A stretch of DNA of 64,000 nt. It comes from Paenibacillus sp. HW567. Lineage in GTDB: Bacteria; Bacillota; Bacilli; Paenibacillales; Paenibacillaceae. The first letter of the stretch is position 1, and the number at the start of each line of letters is the position of its first letter. Positions 36,429 to 45,697 of this stretch are shown here, one piece after another. The position numbers were made by a program, and so were the translations under genes. The notes under the pieces were generated by a model. It made no database searches. It worked only from the letters and a program-made list of their open reading frames with translations, and had not been told where the DNA came from. The stretch covers positions 6,523,286 through 6,587,285 of the forward strand of contig NZ_KB910518.1 in NCBI RefSeq assembly GCF_000374185.1. The letters are read 5' to 3'.

Positions 36429-37985
36429 TTATTCGATTGCTTCCAGCTTTGTCAGAGACACCGTGGCCGGACCTTCCAGAACGTCGCCATCAACAGAGTA
36501 CCGGGAGCCGTGGCAGGGGCAATCCCAGGAGCGTTCCCCTTCATTCCACTCGCATTCGCAGCCCAGATGGGTACAGGTTGTATCGACCAGATGCAGCTTG
36601 CCTTCGGGGTCGCGGTATGCACCGGCGCGTTTGCCGTCATAGAAGACAACTGCCCCTTCGTCTCTGCCCAGATCTCGGGCCTTTTTGTGCACAATTTCAA
36701 TTTTGCCCGCTACCAGTTCCTTGGCGACATTGGCGTTCTGAATAATGAAATTTTTGATCGTCGGCTGGGGCTTGAAGCGAGAGGGATCATACAATGCACC
36801 AAAAGGATTATGTTTACCCTGTATACCATCCGCAATGATACGCGCTGCCAGCGTTCCTGTGGTCATTCCCCATTTATTGAAGCCGGTGGCGATATATATT
36901 TCCTTGCCGGCAGACGCCTTGCCTATATAGGGCACATGGTCCAAGGTGGTAAGATCCTGCGTGGACCAGCGGTAAGGGATGCTTTGGATACCCAGCAGCT
37001 CCTCTGCGAACTGTTCCAGTCTCTCGTAATGGCTGAAGGTGCAGATGCCTTGCCCTGTCTTATGGTTGTCTCCGCCGACAAGGACCAGCTTCCGGCCGTC
37101 CCAATCTACTGCCCGCAGGGAACGGGTGGTATCTCCCGCGCTCAAATACATTCCACCCCCGAACACGGTTTTCGGCTCAATTGCCAGGCAGTAGGAGCGT
37201 TCCGCATACAGGCGCGTGAAATACAGGGCACCTCCGTCATAAAAAGGGAAATGGGAAGCCGACACGGCATGGCGGCAGTTGACTTTATACTGCTCGTCTT
37301 CGGTATAGAGAGTGAGCAGGCCGCCTTTGATATCCACGGTCTCCCCAATCATCGTATGCTCGTAAATAACGCCGCCCTTATCCAGTATGACTTTCAGCAG
37401 GCCCTTGAGGTACTGGAGCGGATGAAACCGGGCTTGATTCGGCATTTTAATAACACCGCCCGCCTTCAGTGGTAAGGAGAGCTTGTCCAGCCATTCGCCG
37501 GGCAGGCCGAGCTTCTGATAAGCCGCGAACTCCGCCTCAAGCTGCTTGAGCGTCTTCTCATCTCCTGAATCGGCATAGAGATAAGCTGCTTCGCGTGCGA
37601 GGCCGCAGGACAGCTTCAATTCTTCTGCCGTGGCGACGATCCATTCCAGCGCTTCACTATTTGACTGAAAATAGAGCCGGGCGTTCTCCTCGCCGAAATC
37701 CTTAAGCAAATCCTGATAGATCATCCCGTGCTGGGCGGAGATTTTGGCGGTTGTAAATCCGGTAGTGCCTGCGAACAGCACTCCCGCTTCCAGCAGCGTC
37801 ACCTTATACCCGGCCTGGGTCAGAAGATACGCCGCAGTAATTCCGGTAATTCCGCCTCCGACAATCGCAACATCCGTAACATGGTTCGCCTCAAGCCGCG
37901 GATAAGAAGGCAGCTCTACGCTGTCCCTCCATAAGGATTTCGGAAATTGCGGAAGGCTCTGCAAGTGCAAATGGGTGTTATCCAT
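36429..37985 (-). CDS. FAD-dependent oxidoreductase with C-terminal Rieske domain
   Basis: A 518-residue protein. The N-terminal FAD-binding start is VAIVGGGITGITAAYLL (about 39-55), typical of DAO-type amine oxidases, followed by a substrate domain. The C-terminal 90 residues form a Rieske [2Fe-2S] domain with CTHLGCEC and WDCPCHGS. Such fusions are known in Bacillaceae (YhfW-like); the natural substrate is unknown. GGAGG lies nine bases before the ATG at 37985. No signal peptide is seen, so it is cytosolic. It is monocistronic and starts about 30 bases from the MITE-like copy 2. Confidence 0.9.
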   Translation of the reverse strand: MDNTHLHLQSLPQFPKSLWRDSVELPSYPRLEANHVTDVAIVGGGITGITAAYLLTQAGYKVTLLEAGVLFAGTTGFTTAKISAQHGMIYQDLLKDFGEENARLYFQSNSEALEWIVATAEELKLSCGLAREAAYLYADSGDEKTLKQLEAEFAAYQKLGLPGEWLDKLSLPLKAGGVIKMPNQARFHPLQYLKGLLKVILDKGGVIYEHTMIGETVDIKGGLLTLYTEDEQYKVNCRHAVSASHFPFYDGGALYFTRLYAERSYCLAIEPKTVFGGGMYLSAGDTTRSLRAVDWDGRKLVLVGGDNHKTGQGICTFSHYERLEQFAEELLGIQSIPYRWSTQDLTTLDHVPYIGKASAGKEIYIATGFNKWGMTTGTLAARIIADGIQGKHNPFGALYDPSRFKPQPTIKNFIIQNANVAKELVAGKIEIVHKKARDLGRDEGAVVFYDGKRAGAYRDPEGKLHLVDTTCTHLGCECEWNEGERSWDCPCHGSRYSVDGDVLEGPATVSLTKLEAIE

Positions 37986-38011
37986 TTTATTTATCCTCCA
38001 TCGCTTGCAAT

Positions 38012-38231
38012 ATAAACTGAAATTTAGATATATACAAAGGCGGGAGTGATGGCGGCGGATTTTGAATACTTACGGAGCGAACGCGTCCGCCTGAGAGCTT
38101 TCCGCAGGAAAGCTGGCATCGTAAGCATAAGCTATGTTTGGATTTCTACCGCGAGCGGTTTAAATCAGGAAGTCCAAACATTCTCCGCAGTCACGATCAA
38201 AGCCGATTTGGTAAATCTTAATTCAGTTTAT
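38012..38231. repeat. MITE-like element, copy 2
   Basis: A 220-base element with ATAAACTGAA and TTCAGTTTAT ends. The 81-base core (38074-38154) is identical to copy 1 at 21966-22046 except for one base, while both flanks of the core have diverged. It lies between an FAD/Rieske gene and a PerR-like gene, and encodes nothing recognisable. Confidence 0.75.
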
Positions 38232-38397
38232 TTAGTTTCACCTTTATTTATTTCCACTGTTCTTGCAAAAGAAACCCGCCGCCAGGCTGCGGTGCAACTG
38301 CTTCAGATGAAGGGTGCCGGCAGCGGAAAGCACTCGATTGACGCTATTGAAATTAGGATTTATACTTGATCTAAAAGCAAATAAAAGGATGATAACG

Positions 38398-38799
38398 ATG
38401 AAAACCCTGAATTTAACCTCTCAGCGTCAAGCTGTGTATGATATCCTCCGGAATTCTCATGATCATCCCACCGCTGCGGAGGTCATGAACCGGCTGGTAG
38501 AGCAGGGCCACAATCTGGCCTATGGGACGGTATACAACTCGCTGCGTTATCTTTCAGACAAACAGTTGATCCGTGAACTGAAGCTGGGTGAGGCCGCGAG
38601 CAGATATGACGCCCGTCTGGATGACCATCAGCATATCCTGTGCGAGGTGTGCGGGGCGGTGGATGAGGTTATGAGCGAGGTGCCGCAGGATTGGATGAAC
38701 AAGGTGGCCGAGGAGACAGGGTATACCCTCTCCCATGCGCATGTAGTGTTCGGAGGGGTATGTCCGGCCTGCAAAAGCAAGAGCGGAAACCCGCGCTAA
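38398..38799 (+). CDS. perR: Fur-family repressor, PerR-like
   Basis: A 133-residue metalloregulator. The winged helix covers about 5-80. The phrase RYDARLDDHQHILCEVCG provides the PerR-type Asp and two His regulatory metal ligands. Two CxxC pairs (CEVC and CPAC) hold the structural zinc. The spacing follows PerR of Bacillus, which senses peroxide by oxidation of metal-bound histidines. The ATG at 38398 has AAAGGATG upstream; an in-frame start 28 codons earlier lacks one. It is a single gene with its own terminator. Zur or Fur cannot be wholly excluded. Confidence 0.82.
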   Translation: MKTLNLTSQRQAVYDILRNSHDHPTAAEVMNRLVEQGHNLAYGTVYNSLRYLSDKQLIRELKLGEAASRYDARLDDHQHILCEVCGAVDEVMSEVPQDWMNKVAEETGYTLSHAHVVFGGVCPACKSKSGNPR

Positions 38800-38849
38800 C
38801 AGAAGGTAAAGTGCGACCACAGACCCGGAAAAAAATAAACATATCAGTA

Positions 38850-38877
38850 AAGGCCGTTTTCATAAAACGGTCTTTTT
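38850..38877 (+). terminator. Terminator after perR-like gene
   Basis: AAGGCCGTTTT, CAT, AAAACGGTCTT with a U-tail (TTTTT). Confidence 0.85.
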
Positions 38878-38953
38878 GCCTTTTCTTTTTCCGTCCATTA
38901 CAAGTATACTGATTAACAATAATGTCTGGGCTGAAGAAGGGGAGAAGAAGGAC

Positions 38954-39766
38954 ATGGCAGAGCAATTGCACGGAATTACCGTGGCCCTTGCGGGTCCGCG
39001 CAAATCAGAGGAAATGGCGAAGCTGGTGCAGAATATGGGAGGTACGGCGCTGCACCGTCCGGCCCAGGGCACGGTGTTTCTGGATGATGAAGCGCTGCGG
39101 GAAGGACTCGCCTCATGGACTTCGCATCCGCCTGATCTGGCTATTGTGACAACAGGGATGGGGCTGGATGCGCTGTTTGCGATGGCCGCCCAAATGAATC
39201 TGGAGGAGCGTTTCCTGGAGGTCCTCTCCGGCTCGCCAATCGCTGCGCGCGGCTATAAGACGGTCAATGCGCTCAAGAAGCGGGGACTGCAGCCTGAGGT
39301 GCGCGATGATGACGGCAGTACTTCGGGGTTAATCCGCGGACTCCAGGGCTGGGAGCTGCGCGGCAAATCAGTCGTGCTGCAACTGCATGGCGATCCCGCA
39401 CCGCGTCTGGTCGCCTGGCTGAAAGAAACCGGCGCATCCGTCCGCGAGGTGCAGCCATACCTTCATACGCCGCCGGAGCCCGGGGCACTTGCCCGGCTGT
39501 TCGCTGAAATTACGGAAGGCAGGGTTGATGCCGTAGCCTTTACAAGTGCGCCGCAATTCCGGTTCCTGGCTCAATATGCCCGGGAGCAAGGCAAGCTGAA
39601 GGAACTCGTGCAGGCCTTTGAAGACAGGGTGCTGGCTGTCTCGGTAGGACGAATCACCTCGGAATCCTTGAAGGAGGAAGGGATTACACGGATTGTTATG
39701 CCGGAGCACGAACGGATGGGGAGCATGTTCGTGGAGCTTGGACGGTACGTGGCTGTGCACCGCTGA
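38954..39766 (+). CDS. Uroporphyrinogen-III synthase (HemD) domain protein
   Basis: A 270-residue two-lobed protein. It shows the HemD-like ALAGPRKSEEMAKLV start and the later phrase VDAVAFTSAPQFRFLAQYA, followed by VSVGRITSESLKEEGI. HemD closes hydroxymethylbilane to uroporphyrinogen III. This gene is not in a hem operon; such stand-alone paralogues occur in Paenibacillus and may have another role. The start is ATG 38954, with GGGGAG nine bases upstream. It is downstream of the perR-like gene but separated by a terminator. Confidence 0.8.
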   Translation: MAEQLHGITVALAGPRKSEEMAKLVQNMGGTALHRPAQGTVFLDDEALREGLASWTSHPPDLAIVTTGMGLDALFAMAAQMNLEERFLEVLSGSPIAARGYKTVNALKKRGLQPEVRDDDGSTSGLIRGLQGWELRGKSVVLQLHGDPAPRLVAWLKETGASVREVQPYLHTPPEPGALARLFAEITEGRVDAVAFTSAPQFRFLAQYAREQGKLKELVQAFEDRVLAVSVGRITSESLKEEGITRIVMPEHERMGSMFVELGRYVAVHR

Positions 39767-39910
39767 TCCCCGGCTCCGGTCTGTCGTAGTCATTTTTTCT
39801 CCTGGGAACGGACATTTATATTGCCTGGAGTGGACATTCCCGGCCGTTCTACTTAGAGTAATAGGCAACAATACACAATCATAGATACAGAAAGAAGGAG
39901 GAGGAACCCG

Positions 39911-40543
39911 ATGGACAAGAGAAAATGTCTGCTTTTGGGTGATTACACCCACCCCCGCTTCCATCCGTTGCAGGGCGTGGACAAACAAATTAGTGAGATT
40001 CTGAACGATCTGCTGACAGTTCAGTGCTCGGAGAATAAAAAGCTGCTGCTGAGCGAGCACTTGGCCGGCTATGATCTGTGCATCGCATATAACGAATTAT
40101 GGAATGAGACCGTGTCTCCCCAGCAGACCGCAGGGCTGCTTAGCTATGTGAGCGGCGGGGGCGGCCTGATTGTGCTGCATACCGGCATCTCGCTCGCCAA
40201 ACGGTATGAGCTGGCCCAACTGATCGGCGGCCGCTTTACCGGGCATCCGCCTTATGCGCCGCTGAATTTCAAAGTTCTGGAGCATGATATTACGGAAGGC
40301 ATTGAGGATTTCAAGCTGGATGAAGAGCCTTACCACTTTGATTTTGATCTCTTTACGGAGAAGACGATTCTGCTCCAGTATGAATCAGACGGTGAAATGC
40401 TGCCGGCAGCCTGGTGCCACAGCTACGGGCTTGGACGGGTGGTTGTTCTGATGCCTGGCCATCATGAACCATCCTTTATGCATCCTGCAATCCGCAAGCT
40501 GATTCTCGGGGCGGCTACCTGGGCCGCACGGATTCCCAGATAA
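39911..40543 (+). CDS. ThuA-like domain protein
   Basis: A 210-residue protein with the ThuA fold, related to class I glutamine amidotransferases. Visible phrases are GGGGLIVLHTG (about 78-88), a loop with GHPPYAPLNFKVLEHDITEGI, and WCHSYGLGRVVVLMPGHHEPS near the C-terminus. ThuA is linked to trehalose or other sugar utilisation in rhizobia, but the biochemical role is poorly defined. A strong GGAGGAGG site precedes the ATG. It is monocistronic. Confidence 0.8.
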   Translation: MDKRKCLLLGDYTHPRFHPLQGVDKQISEILNDLLTVQCSENKKLLLSEHLAGYDLCIAYNELWNETVSPQQTAGLLSYVSGGGGLIVLHTGISLAKRYELAQLIGGRFTGHPPYAPLNFKVLEHDITEGIEDFKLDEEPYHFDFDLFTEKTILLQYESDGEMLPAAWCHSYGLGRVVVLMPGHHEPSFMHPAIRKLILGAATWAARIPR

Positions 40544-40641
40544 TTTTTTTAGATGAACCGCCGTTTGAAGCTCGGCTTTGAGAAATTGCCCGTCAAGGGT
40601 TATACTTTATCCATAACTGGAATCTTTGGGAGGAAAGAGCT

Positions 40642-40989
40642 ATGAGCGACTTGTTCAAGAAAGCGATCTCTTTAGGAGTGGGCCTCACCATTGTCAGCAA
40701 GGAAAAGGTAGAGAAGGTAGTAGAGGAACTGGTGAAAAAAGGCGAGCTTGCCCCCTCGGAGTCCAAAGCGCTTGTTGACCGGTTGGTGGAGCGCGGGGAG
40801 GAAGAACGCGGGGCATTCAAATCCGCTGTACAAGAGCAGGTTCAGCGTGTGCTGAAGGAGCTTAAGGTTCCTGTTCAGAGTGATGTAGCCGAGCTGGAAG
40901 CGCGGATTGCCGTTTTGGAGCGCCGTGTAGCTGAGCTGGAGGGCACTCCTCCCGTGGAAGAGATATTGCCGGAAACGCGTACGGAATAA
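40642..40989 (+). CDS. Phasin-like coiled-coil protein
   Basis: A 115-residue acidic protein. The N-terminal half (SDLFKKAISLGVGLTIVSKEKVEKVVEELVKKG) resembles the phasin/PhaF helical domain seen in polyhydroxyalkanoate-granule proteins. Residues about 80-103 form a leucine-heptad coiled coil. AGGAAAG precedes the ATG. The stop codon directly abuts the ATG of the UbiB-family gene, so the two are translationally coupled. A pair of this type recurs in Firmicutes; a regulatory partnership with the kinase-like protein is inferred. Confidence 0.7.
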   Translation: MSDLFKKAISLGVGLTIVSKEKVEKVVEELVKKGELAPSESKALVDRLVERGEEERGAFKSAVQEQVQRVLKELKVPVQSDVAELEARIAVLERRVAELEGTPPVEEILPETRTE

Positions 40990-42660
40990 ATGGCAGTACG
41001 CATAAGACATGCCGGACGGTACCGGTCGATTGCCATGGCGCTCATGCGTCATGGCTTCGGCTATATGGTGGAGGAACTCGGCCTCTATCATCTTCTGTCG
41101 CTTCCGCGCCGGATTATCACCCAGGAGGCTCACGAAAGTCTTACGCTCGGGGAGCGGATTCGCCGGGTGCTGGAGGATCTGGGTCCAACCTTTGTGAAGC
41201 TGGGCCAGTTAGCCAGCACCCGCTCCGATCTGCTCCCCGATTCTATCATTCAGGAGCTGGTGAAGCTGCAGGACAGCGTGCCGCCATTCTCGGCGGAGAC
41301 TGCGCGGAATATCCTGGAGCAGGAGCTTGATCAGCCAATTGATGAAATTTTCAGTGACTTTGAGAATACACCGCTCGCCGCTGCTTCCATCGGTCAGGTC
41401 CACCGGGCCGTGCTGCATGGCGGACAACGTGTGGCGGTCAAAATACAGCGTCCCGGCGTCATGCGGACCATGACACGGGATTTGGAGATTCTTCAGGATT
41501 TAAGCGCCTTGGCCGAAAGAAGAATGGACTGGGCGAAGCAATACGAGCTGACGCGGATGGTGGAGGAATTCTCCCGTGCGCTGCTGGCTGAGCTGGATTA
41601 CGGCCAGGAAGGACGCAATGCGGAGCGTATTACCGGCCAGCTATCCGAACATGATAAGGTATATATTCCGGCTATTTATTGGGATTTCAGCTCCACACGT
41701 GTTCTGACGATGGAATACATGGAGGGCATTACGCTGAACCGCCGCGAGGAGCTGCTGGAGAAGGGCGTGAAGCTTAAGGCTGCGGCCCAGCAGCTTGTGG
41801 AAATGATGCTGAACCAGATTTTTATTCACGGGTTCTTTCACGCTGATCCCCATCCCGGCAATGTCATGCTGCTTGAAAACGGCAAGCTGGCGCTGATTGA
41901 TTTCGGCATGGTGGGACGGCTCAGTGAAGAGATGAAGGACAGCCTGTCCGCGCTTATTATTGCCCTGATGCGCAAGAATACCGATTCGATGGTACGGGCT
42001 ATTCTGCGGCTGGGCGTCACCCCTGAGGAAGCCGACCGGATGGCGCTGCATGATGATATGGACCGGCTGCGCGAGGCCTATTATGATATTCCGTTCAATC
42101 AGATCAGCATCGGCAAGGCGCTGAACGATTTATTCGCCATCGCCCGCAAGCACAGGCTGGTCATTCCGCCGGATTTGGCTATGCTGGGCAAAACGATGCT
42201 GACGCTGGAGGGCGTTGTCAGCAACCTTGATCCGAACTTCAGCATTGTGCAGATGGCTGAGCCTTTTGGCCGGCGGCTGGTGCGGCAGCGCTTCAGCGGC
42301 AGCCGCCTGCAGCGCAAAATCCTCGGCGGGGTGGCCGATCTTGCTGAAAGCCTGGTCGAGCTTCCCGCCCAGGCCAGGCAGCTCTCTTCCCTGATCAGCA
42401 AGGGCAAGCTGAAGGTGGAGATCGGGCTGCCCGAGCTTAAGGAAATTGACCAGAAGCTCAGCCGGGTCGGCAACCGCCTGTCCTTCAGTATCGTATTGCT
42501 CGCCTTCAGCATTATTATGGCGGGGCTGATCATCGCCTCCTCCCTGCGCGGCGAGCCTTCGCTGCTGTGGGATTTTCCAATCGTTGAGATAGGTTCTTTG
42601 ATTGCGCTCCTGATGATTCTGTGGCTGCTGTTCTCAATATTTAAATCGGGCAGATTCTAG
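40990..42660 (+). CDS. UbiB/ABC1/ADCK-family kinase-like protein
   Basis: A 556-residue membrane-associated protein. It has the family KxGQ motif (FVKLGQLASTRSDLLP), the alanine-rich loop AAASIGQVH, the ATP-site lysine VAVKIQRPGV, the catalytic loop FHADPHPGN and metal DFG (LIDFGMVG). Two C-terminal membrane helices (about 495-515 and 530-550) anchor it. UbiB proteins support isoprenoid-quinone synthesis as atypical kinases or ATPases; with MenA in this genome a menaquinone role is possible but unproven. Its ATG directly follows the stop of the phasin-like gene. Confidence 0.88.
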   Translation: MAVRIRHAGRYRSIAMALMRHGFGYMVEELGLYHLLSLPRRIITQEAHESLTLGERIRRVLEDLGPTFVKLGQLASTRSDLLPDSIIQELVKLQDSVPPFSAETARNILEQELDQPIDEIFSDFENTPLAAASIGQVHRAVLHGGQRVAVKIQRPGVMRTMTRDLEILQDLSALAERRMDWAKQYELTRMVEEFSRALLAELDYGQEGRNAERITGQLSEHDKVYIPAIYWDFSSTRVLTMEYMEGITLNRREELLEKGVKLKAAAQQLVEMMLNQIFIHGFFHADPHPGNVMLLENGKLALIDFGMVGRLSEEMKDSLSALIIALMRKNTDSMVRAILRLGVTPEEADRMALHDDMDRLREAYYDIPFNQISIGKALNDLFAIARKHRLVIPPDLAMLGKTMLTLEGVVSNLDPNFSIVQMAEPFGRRLVRQRFSGSRLQRKILGGVADLAESLVELPAQARQLSSLISKGKLKVEIGLPELKEIDQKLSRVGNRLSFSIVLLAFSIIMAGLIIASSLRGEPSLLWDFPIVEIGSLIALLMILWLLFSIFKSGRF

Positions 42661-42771
42661 CTGATCTATGCAGGGCAATAAATTTTCTTCGGCAGATGCA
42701 CACAAAAGCCGCCGGATCAAGTACAATATAAAGGATTAGGCGATAAAGGGCGCATGTGGGACGGAAGGGCT

Positions 42772-42797
42772 CCGGTGACGGGGTTCTTCCGCTTTTG
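42772..42797 (+). promoter_or_regulatory. Attenuator-like hairpin in DEAD-box helicase leader
   Basis: CGGAAG and CTTCCG arms with an inner GG/CC-rich loop, followed by CTTTTGTTTG. It lies about 75 bases before the TTG start and 45 bases after a TACAAT -10-like box at 42722. A leader terminator or RNA switch is possible. Confidence 0.4.
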
Positions 42798-42872
42798 TTT
42801 GAATACAAAAAAGTGAATGCCTATAAGTTATCAGAATTGAGCACAACTAAAGAAAATAGTGAGGTGGAGACA

Positions 42873-44654
42873 TTGCCGGGTTTTAAGGAATTAGGAGTTT
42901 CGGAAAGTTTGAACGGGTTGCTTCAAGGACAGGGTATTGCAAAACCGACACCGGTGCAGGCGGAAGCGATTCCACCGCTGGTGCAGGGACTGGACGTTAT
43001 TGCGAGAGCCAAGACGGGAACAGGGAAGACACTGGCCTTCCTGCTGCCGATTTTGGACAAGATCCGCGTGGAGCAGGCCTATCCCCAGGCATTGATTATG
43101 GCTCCGACACGGGAGCTGGCGCTGCAGATTACCGAGGAAGCTCGCAAGCTGGCGCGGCATACCGGGGTGAAGATCCTTGCGGTATACGGCGGACAGGATG
43201 TGGAGAAGCAGCTCCGCAAGCTTGAAGGCGGCAGACATCTTATCATCGGCACGCCGGGCAGACTGCTGGATCATATGCGGAGGGGAACACTGGATCTTAC
43301 CGGCGTCAAAATGCTTGTTCTGGACGAAGCCGACCAGATGCTGCATATGGGCTTTCTGGAAGACGTGGAAACCATTATTACGGCTGTGCCTTACCGCCGC
43401 CAGACGATGCTGTTCTCGGCAACGATGCCTGATCCGATCAAACGGCTGGCCAGCAACTATATGAAAGAACCGCTGGATATCGTAATTAAGAGCGGCTCGC
43501 CGATTCCGCTGGACAATATCCGCCAGCAGGTCTTGGAATGCTCGGACCGCAACAAGGAAGAAGCGCTGATCGGGCTGATCGAGCGGGACCGGCCGTATTT
43601 GGCGATTATTTTCTGCCGCACGAAGCGCCGCGTCTCGAAGCTGAATGAAGCGCTGCAGGCCGCAGGCTATGAATCGGACGAGCTGCATGGCGATTTGTCC
43701 CAGGGCAAACGCGAAGCGGTCATGAAGCGGTTCCGCGATGCGAAGCTGCAACTGCTCGTAGCCACGGACGTTGCCGCCCGTGGTCTCGACGTGGAAGGCA
43801 TCACCCACGTCTTCAACTATGACCTGCCGCTGGATGCGGACAGCTATATCCACCGGATCGGCCGCACCGGCCGCGCCGGAGGCAAAGGCCTGGCGGTCAC
43901 GTTTGCCTCGCCGCGGGACCGCGCCGGGCTCGACGTGATCGAGCACGGCATTTCCCAGCGGCTGGACCGCCGCCGCTACGAGAAGGATGAATTCGGCGTA
44001 GGCGAATTCATCTCCGTGCAAGGCGGCGGTTCGCCGCGCGGCGGACGCCAGAACGCCGCGCCTGAAGCGGCGCGTGCCGGACGCGGCGGCCGCAGCCAGG
44101 GGCGCAGCGGCGGAGCTCCGCGCGCCGAAGCCGGAGCGCGGCCGGGCGGACGCGGCCGCGCTAAGGAAGCAGGCGGCTGGGGCGCGCCTGCAGAGGGCCG
44201 CAGCCGCGCCGAGGCGGGCGGCGGCAAGCGCAGCGCCTACAGCGCGGCTGCTGCGCCAAGAGACGGCGGCTATGCCGGCAAAGGCGCGGCGAAGCCAGGC
44301 AAAGGGTCCGCCGGTTCCAAGGGCGGACCCAGCAGCGGCTACAGCGCCAATGTAACCCGTGGCGCAGAAGCCGGGGGCTTCAGCTACGGAGCCTCCAAGG
44401 GGGCCGGCTCCGGCGGCGGATACAATCCGGGCGGAGCTCAGGCCAGCCCCAAGCACAGAGCCAACGTGGCCCGCAGTAATGACGCTGGCGGCTGGGGTGC
44501 GTCAGCCCCCAAAGGAGGCGGCGGGTCACGCGGCGGCGCCAAGGGCGGCAAAGGCGGTTCCGGCTTCGGCGGGCGCAGCGGCGGAGGCAGTGCATCGCCG
44601 CGTGGCGGCCGTAGTTCCGGCGGATCACGCGGGGGCCGCGGCTCATCCAGATAA
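42873..44654 (+). CDS. DEAD-box RNA helicase with Gly/Arg/Ala-rich tail
   Basis: A 593-residue protein. The Q motif region reads GIAKPTPVQAEAI; motif I AKTGTGKT, Ia PTRELAL, II DEAD, III SAT, V ARGLDVEG and VI HRIGRTGRAG are all complete (about residues 20-370). From about 390 to the end it is a low-complexity tail rich in Gly, Arg, Ala and Ser with RGG-like spots. The tail has much higher GC than the rest of the window. Such tails bind RNA in CshA-type helicases and help cold-shock mRNA and ribosome work. The start is a TTG at 42873, eight bases after GAGG; the GTG at 42756 lacks a site. Confidence 0.9.
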   Translation: MPGFKELGVSESLNGLLQGQGIAKPTPVQAEAIPPLVQGLDVIARAKTGTGKTLAFLLPILDKIRVEQAYPQALIMAPTRELALQITEEARKLARHTGVKILAVYGGQDVEKQLRKLEGGRHLIIGTPGRLLDHMRRGTLDLTGVKMLVLDEADQMLHMGFLEDVETIITAVPYRRQTMLFSATMPDPIKRLASNYMKEPLDIVIKSGSPIPLDNIRQQVLECSDRNKEEALIGLIERDRPYLAIIFCRTKRRVSKLNEALQAAGYESDELHGDLSQGKREAVMKRFRDAKLQLLVATDVAARGLDVEGITHVFNYDLPLDADSYIHRIGRTGRAGGKGLAVTFASPRDRAGLDVIEHGISQRLDRRRYEKDEFGVGEFISVQGGGSPRGGRQNAAPEAARAGRGGRSQGRSGGAPRAEAGARPGGRGRAKEAGGWGAPAEGRSRAEAGGGKRSAYSAAAAPRDGGYAGKGAAKPGKGSAGSKGGPSSGYSANVTRGAEAGGFSYGASKGAGSGGGYNPGGAQASPKHRANVARSNDAGGWGASAPKGGGGSRGGAKGGKGGSGFGGRSGGGSASPRGGRSSGGSRGGRGSSR

Positions 44655-44773
44655 AGACGTGAGACGCTGCTACCTTTGTTTCGGGAAAGTGAAACATTTT
44701 GGCCCTATGGCCTGTCTAATAGATAAAGAGAACAGAAGGATGGAGTACATCTTTTAGGAGGAAGCAACAGCAT

Positions 44774-45697
44774 ATGTCTAAGAGCGCCAAAATTGTGATC
44801 TTGCTCATCGTCGTGATTGCTGTCGGCTGGGGAATTGGTAAATATACTGCACCCTCGCCCTCGGCTTCGCAGGAGAATGGGGCCGCCGCCGGCGAAGGCA
44901 ACGATGCTCAGGCTCAGCCCAGTCCGGCAGGAGAGTCTACAAATGGGGCGGTTAACAATCCAGATGATTCTAGTTCGAACAACAGCAGCGGGTCCTCTCC
45001 CGAGAATCCGGGTTCGCAGGACAACGCCGCAAATATTGAACCTTCTCCCGCAGCTACAGATAAACCATCGGGGACATCTAGCCCGGGAGATAATGAGGTC
45101 AATTATACCGTCGAACCTGACAACATAGCAGTTATGGTCAACAAGCAGTTTGGGCTGCCTGACAGCTATAAGCCGTCGGATCTGGTCTATCCCGATGTGC
45201 GGTTCATCTTCTCCGAGAAAATCGAGAAGCGGATGCTGCGCCGCGTTGCCGCCAGAGCCTTGGAGGAAATGTTCGCGGGAGCGAAGAAGGACGGCGTTCA
45301 TCTGGCCGGAGTTTCCGGGTACCGATCCGAAGCCACCCAGACCAGATTATTCAACAATTATGTGGCTAAAGACGGCGAAGAAAAGGCCCGCACCTACAGC
45401 GCTGTTCCCGGACACAGCGAGCATCAGACCGGTCTTGCCATCGACCTGTCCGGTACGGACGGCAAATGCGCTGCGGAGAGCTGCTTCGCCGGAACACCGG
45501 AAGCGGACTGGCTCGCAGCGCATGCGGCGGAATACGGCTTCATTATCCGTTATCCCGAAGGCAAGCAGGATATCACCGGATATATGTACGAGCCTTGGCA
45601 CGTCCGCTATGTAGGCAAGGATATTGCCGCTGCGATTACCGAGAAAGGAATTACACTCGAAGAGTATTATTCCGATGCCATTCCGGTGTCTAAGTAA
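44774..45697 (+). CDS. VanY/LdcB-family D-alanyl-D-alanine carboxypeptidase
   Basis: A 307-residue envelope enzyme. An N-terminal membrane anchor (about 6-25) is followed by a Ser/Pro/Asn-rich linker (about 27-115). The zinc peptidase domain has SGYRS, the HxxxxxxD-type site GHSEHQTGLAID, and EPWHVRYVG. It would trim terminal D-alanine from peptidoglycan stem peptides. GGAGGAAG lies about ten bases before the ATG. It stands 119 bases after the helicase gene and probably has its own promoter. No van operon accompanies it, so a role in normal wall maturation is likely. Confidence 0.9.
   Translation: MSKSAKIVILLIVVIAVGWGIGKYTAPSPSASQENGAAAGEGNDAQAQPSPAGESTNGAVNNPDDSSSNNSSGSSPENPGSQDNAANIEPSPAATDKPSGTSSPGDNEVNYTVEPDNIAVMVNKQFGLPDSYKPSDLVYPDVRFIFSEKIEKRMLRRVAARALEEMFAGAKKDGVHLAGVSGYRSEATQTRLFNNYVAKDGEEKARTYSAVPGHSEHQTGLAIDLSGTDGKCAAESCFAGTPEADWLAAHAAEYGFIIRYPEGKQDITGYMYEPWHVRYVGKDIAAAITEKGITLEEYYSDAIPVSK

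Noticed and set aside
42891..44456. 521-codon minus-strand frame
   Set aside because: It is antisense to the DEAD-box helicase, created by the GC-rich tail. The helicase motifs on the plus strand are complete.
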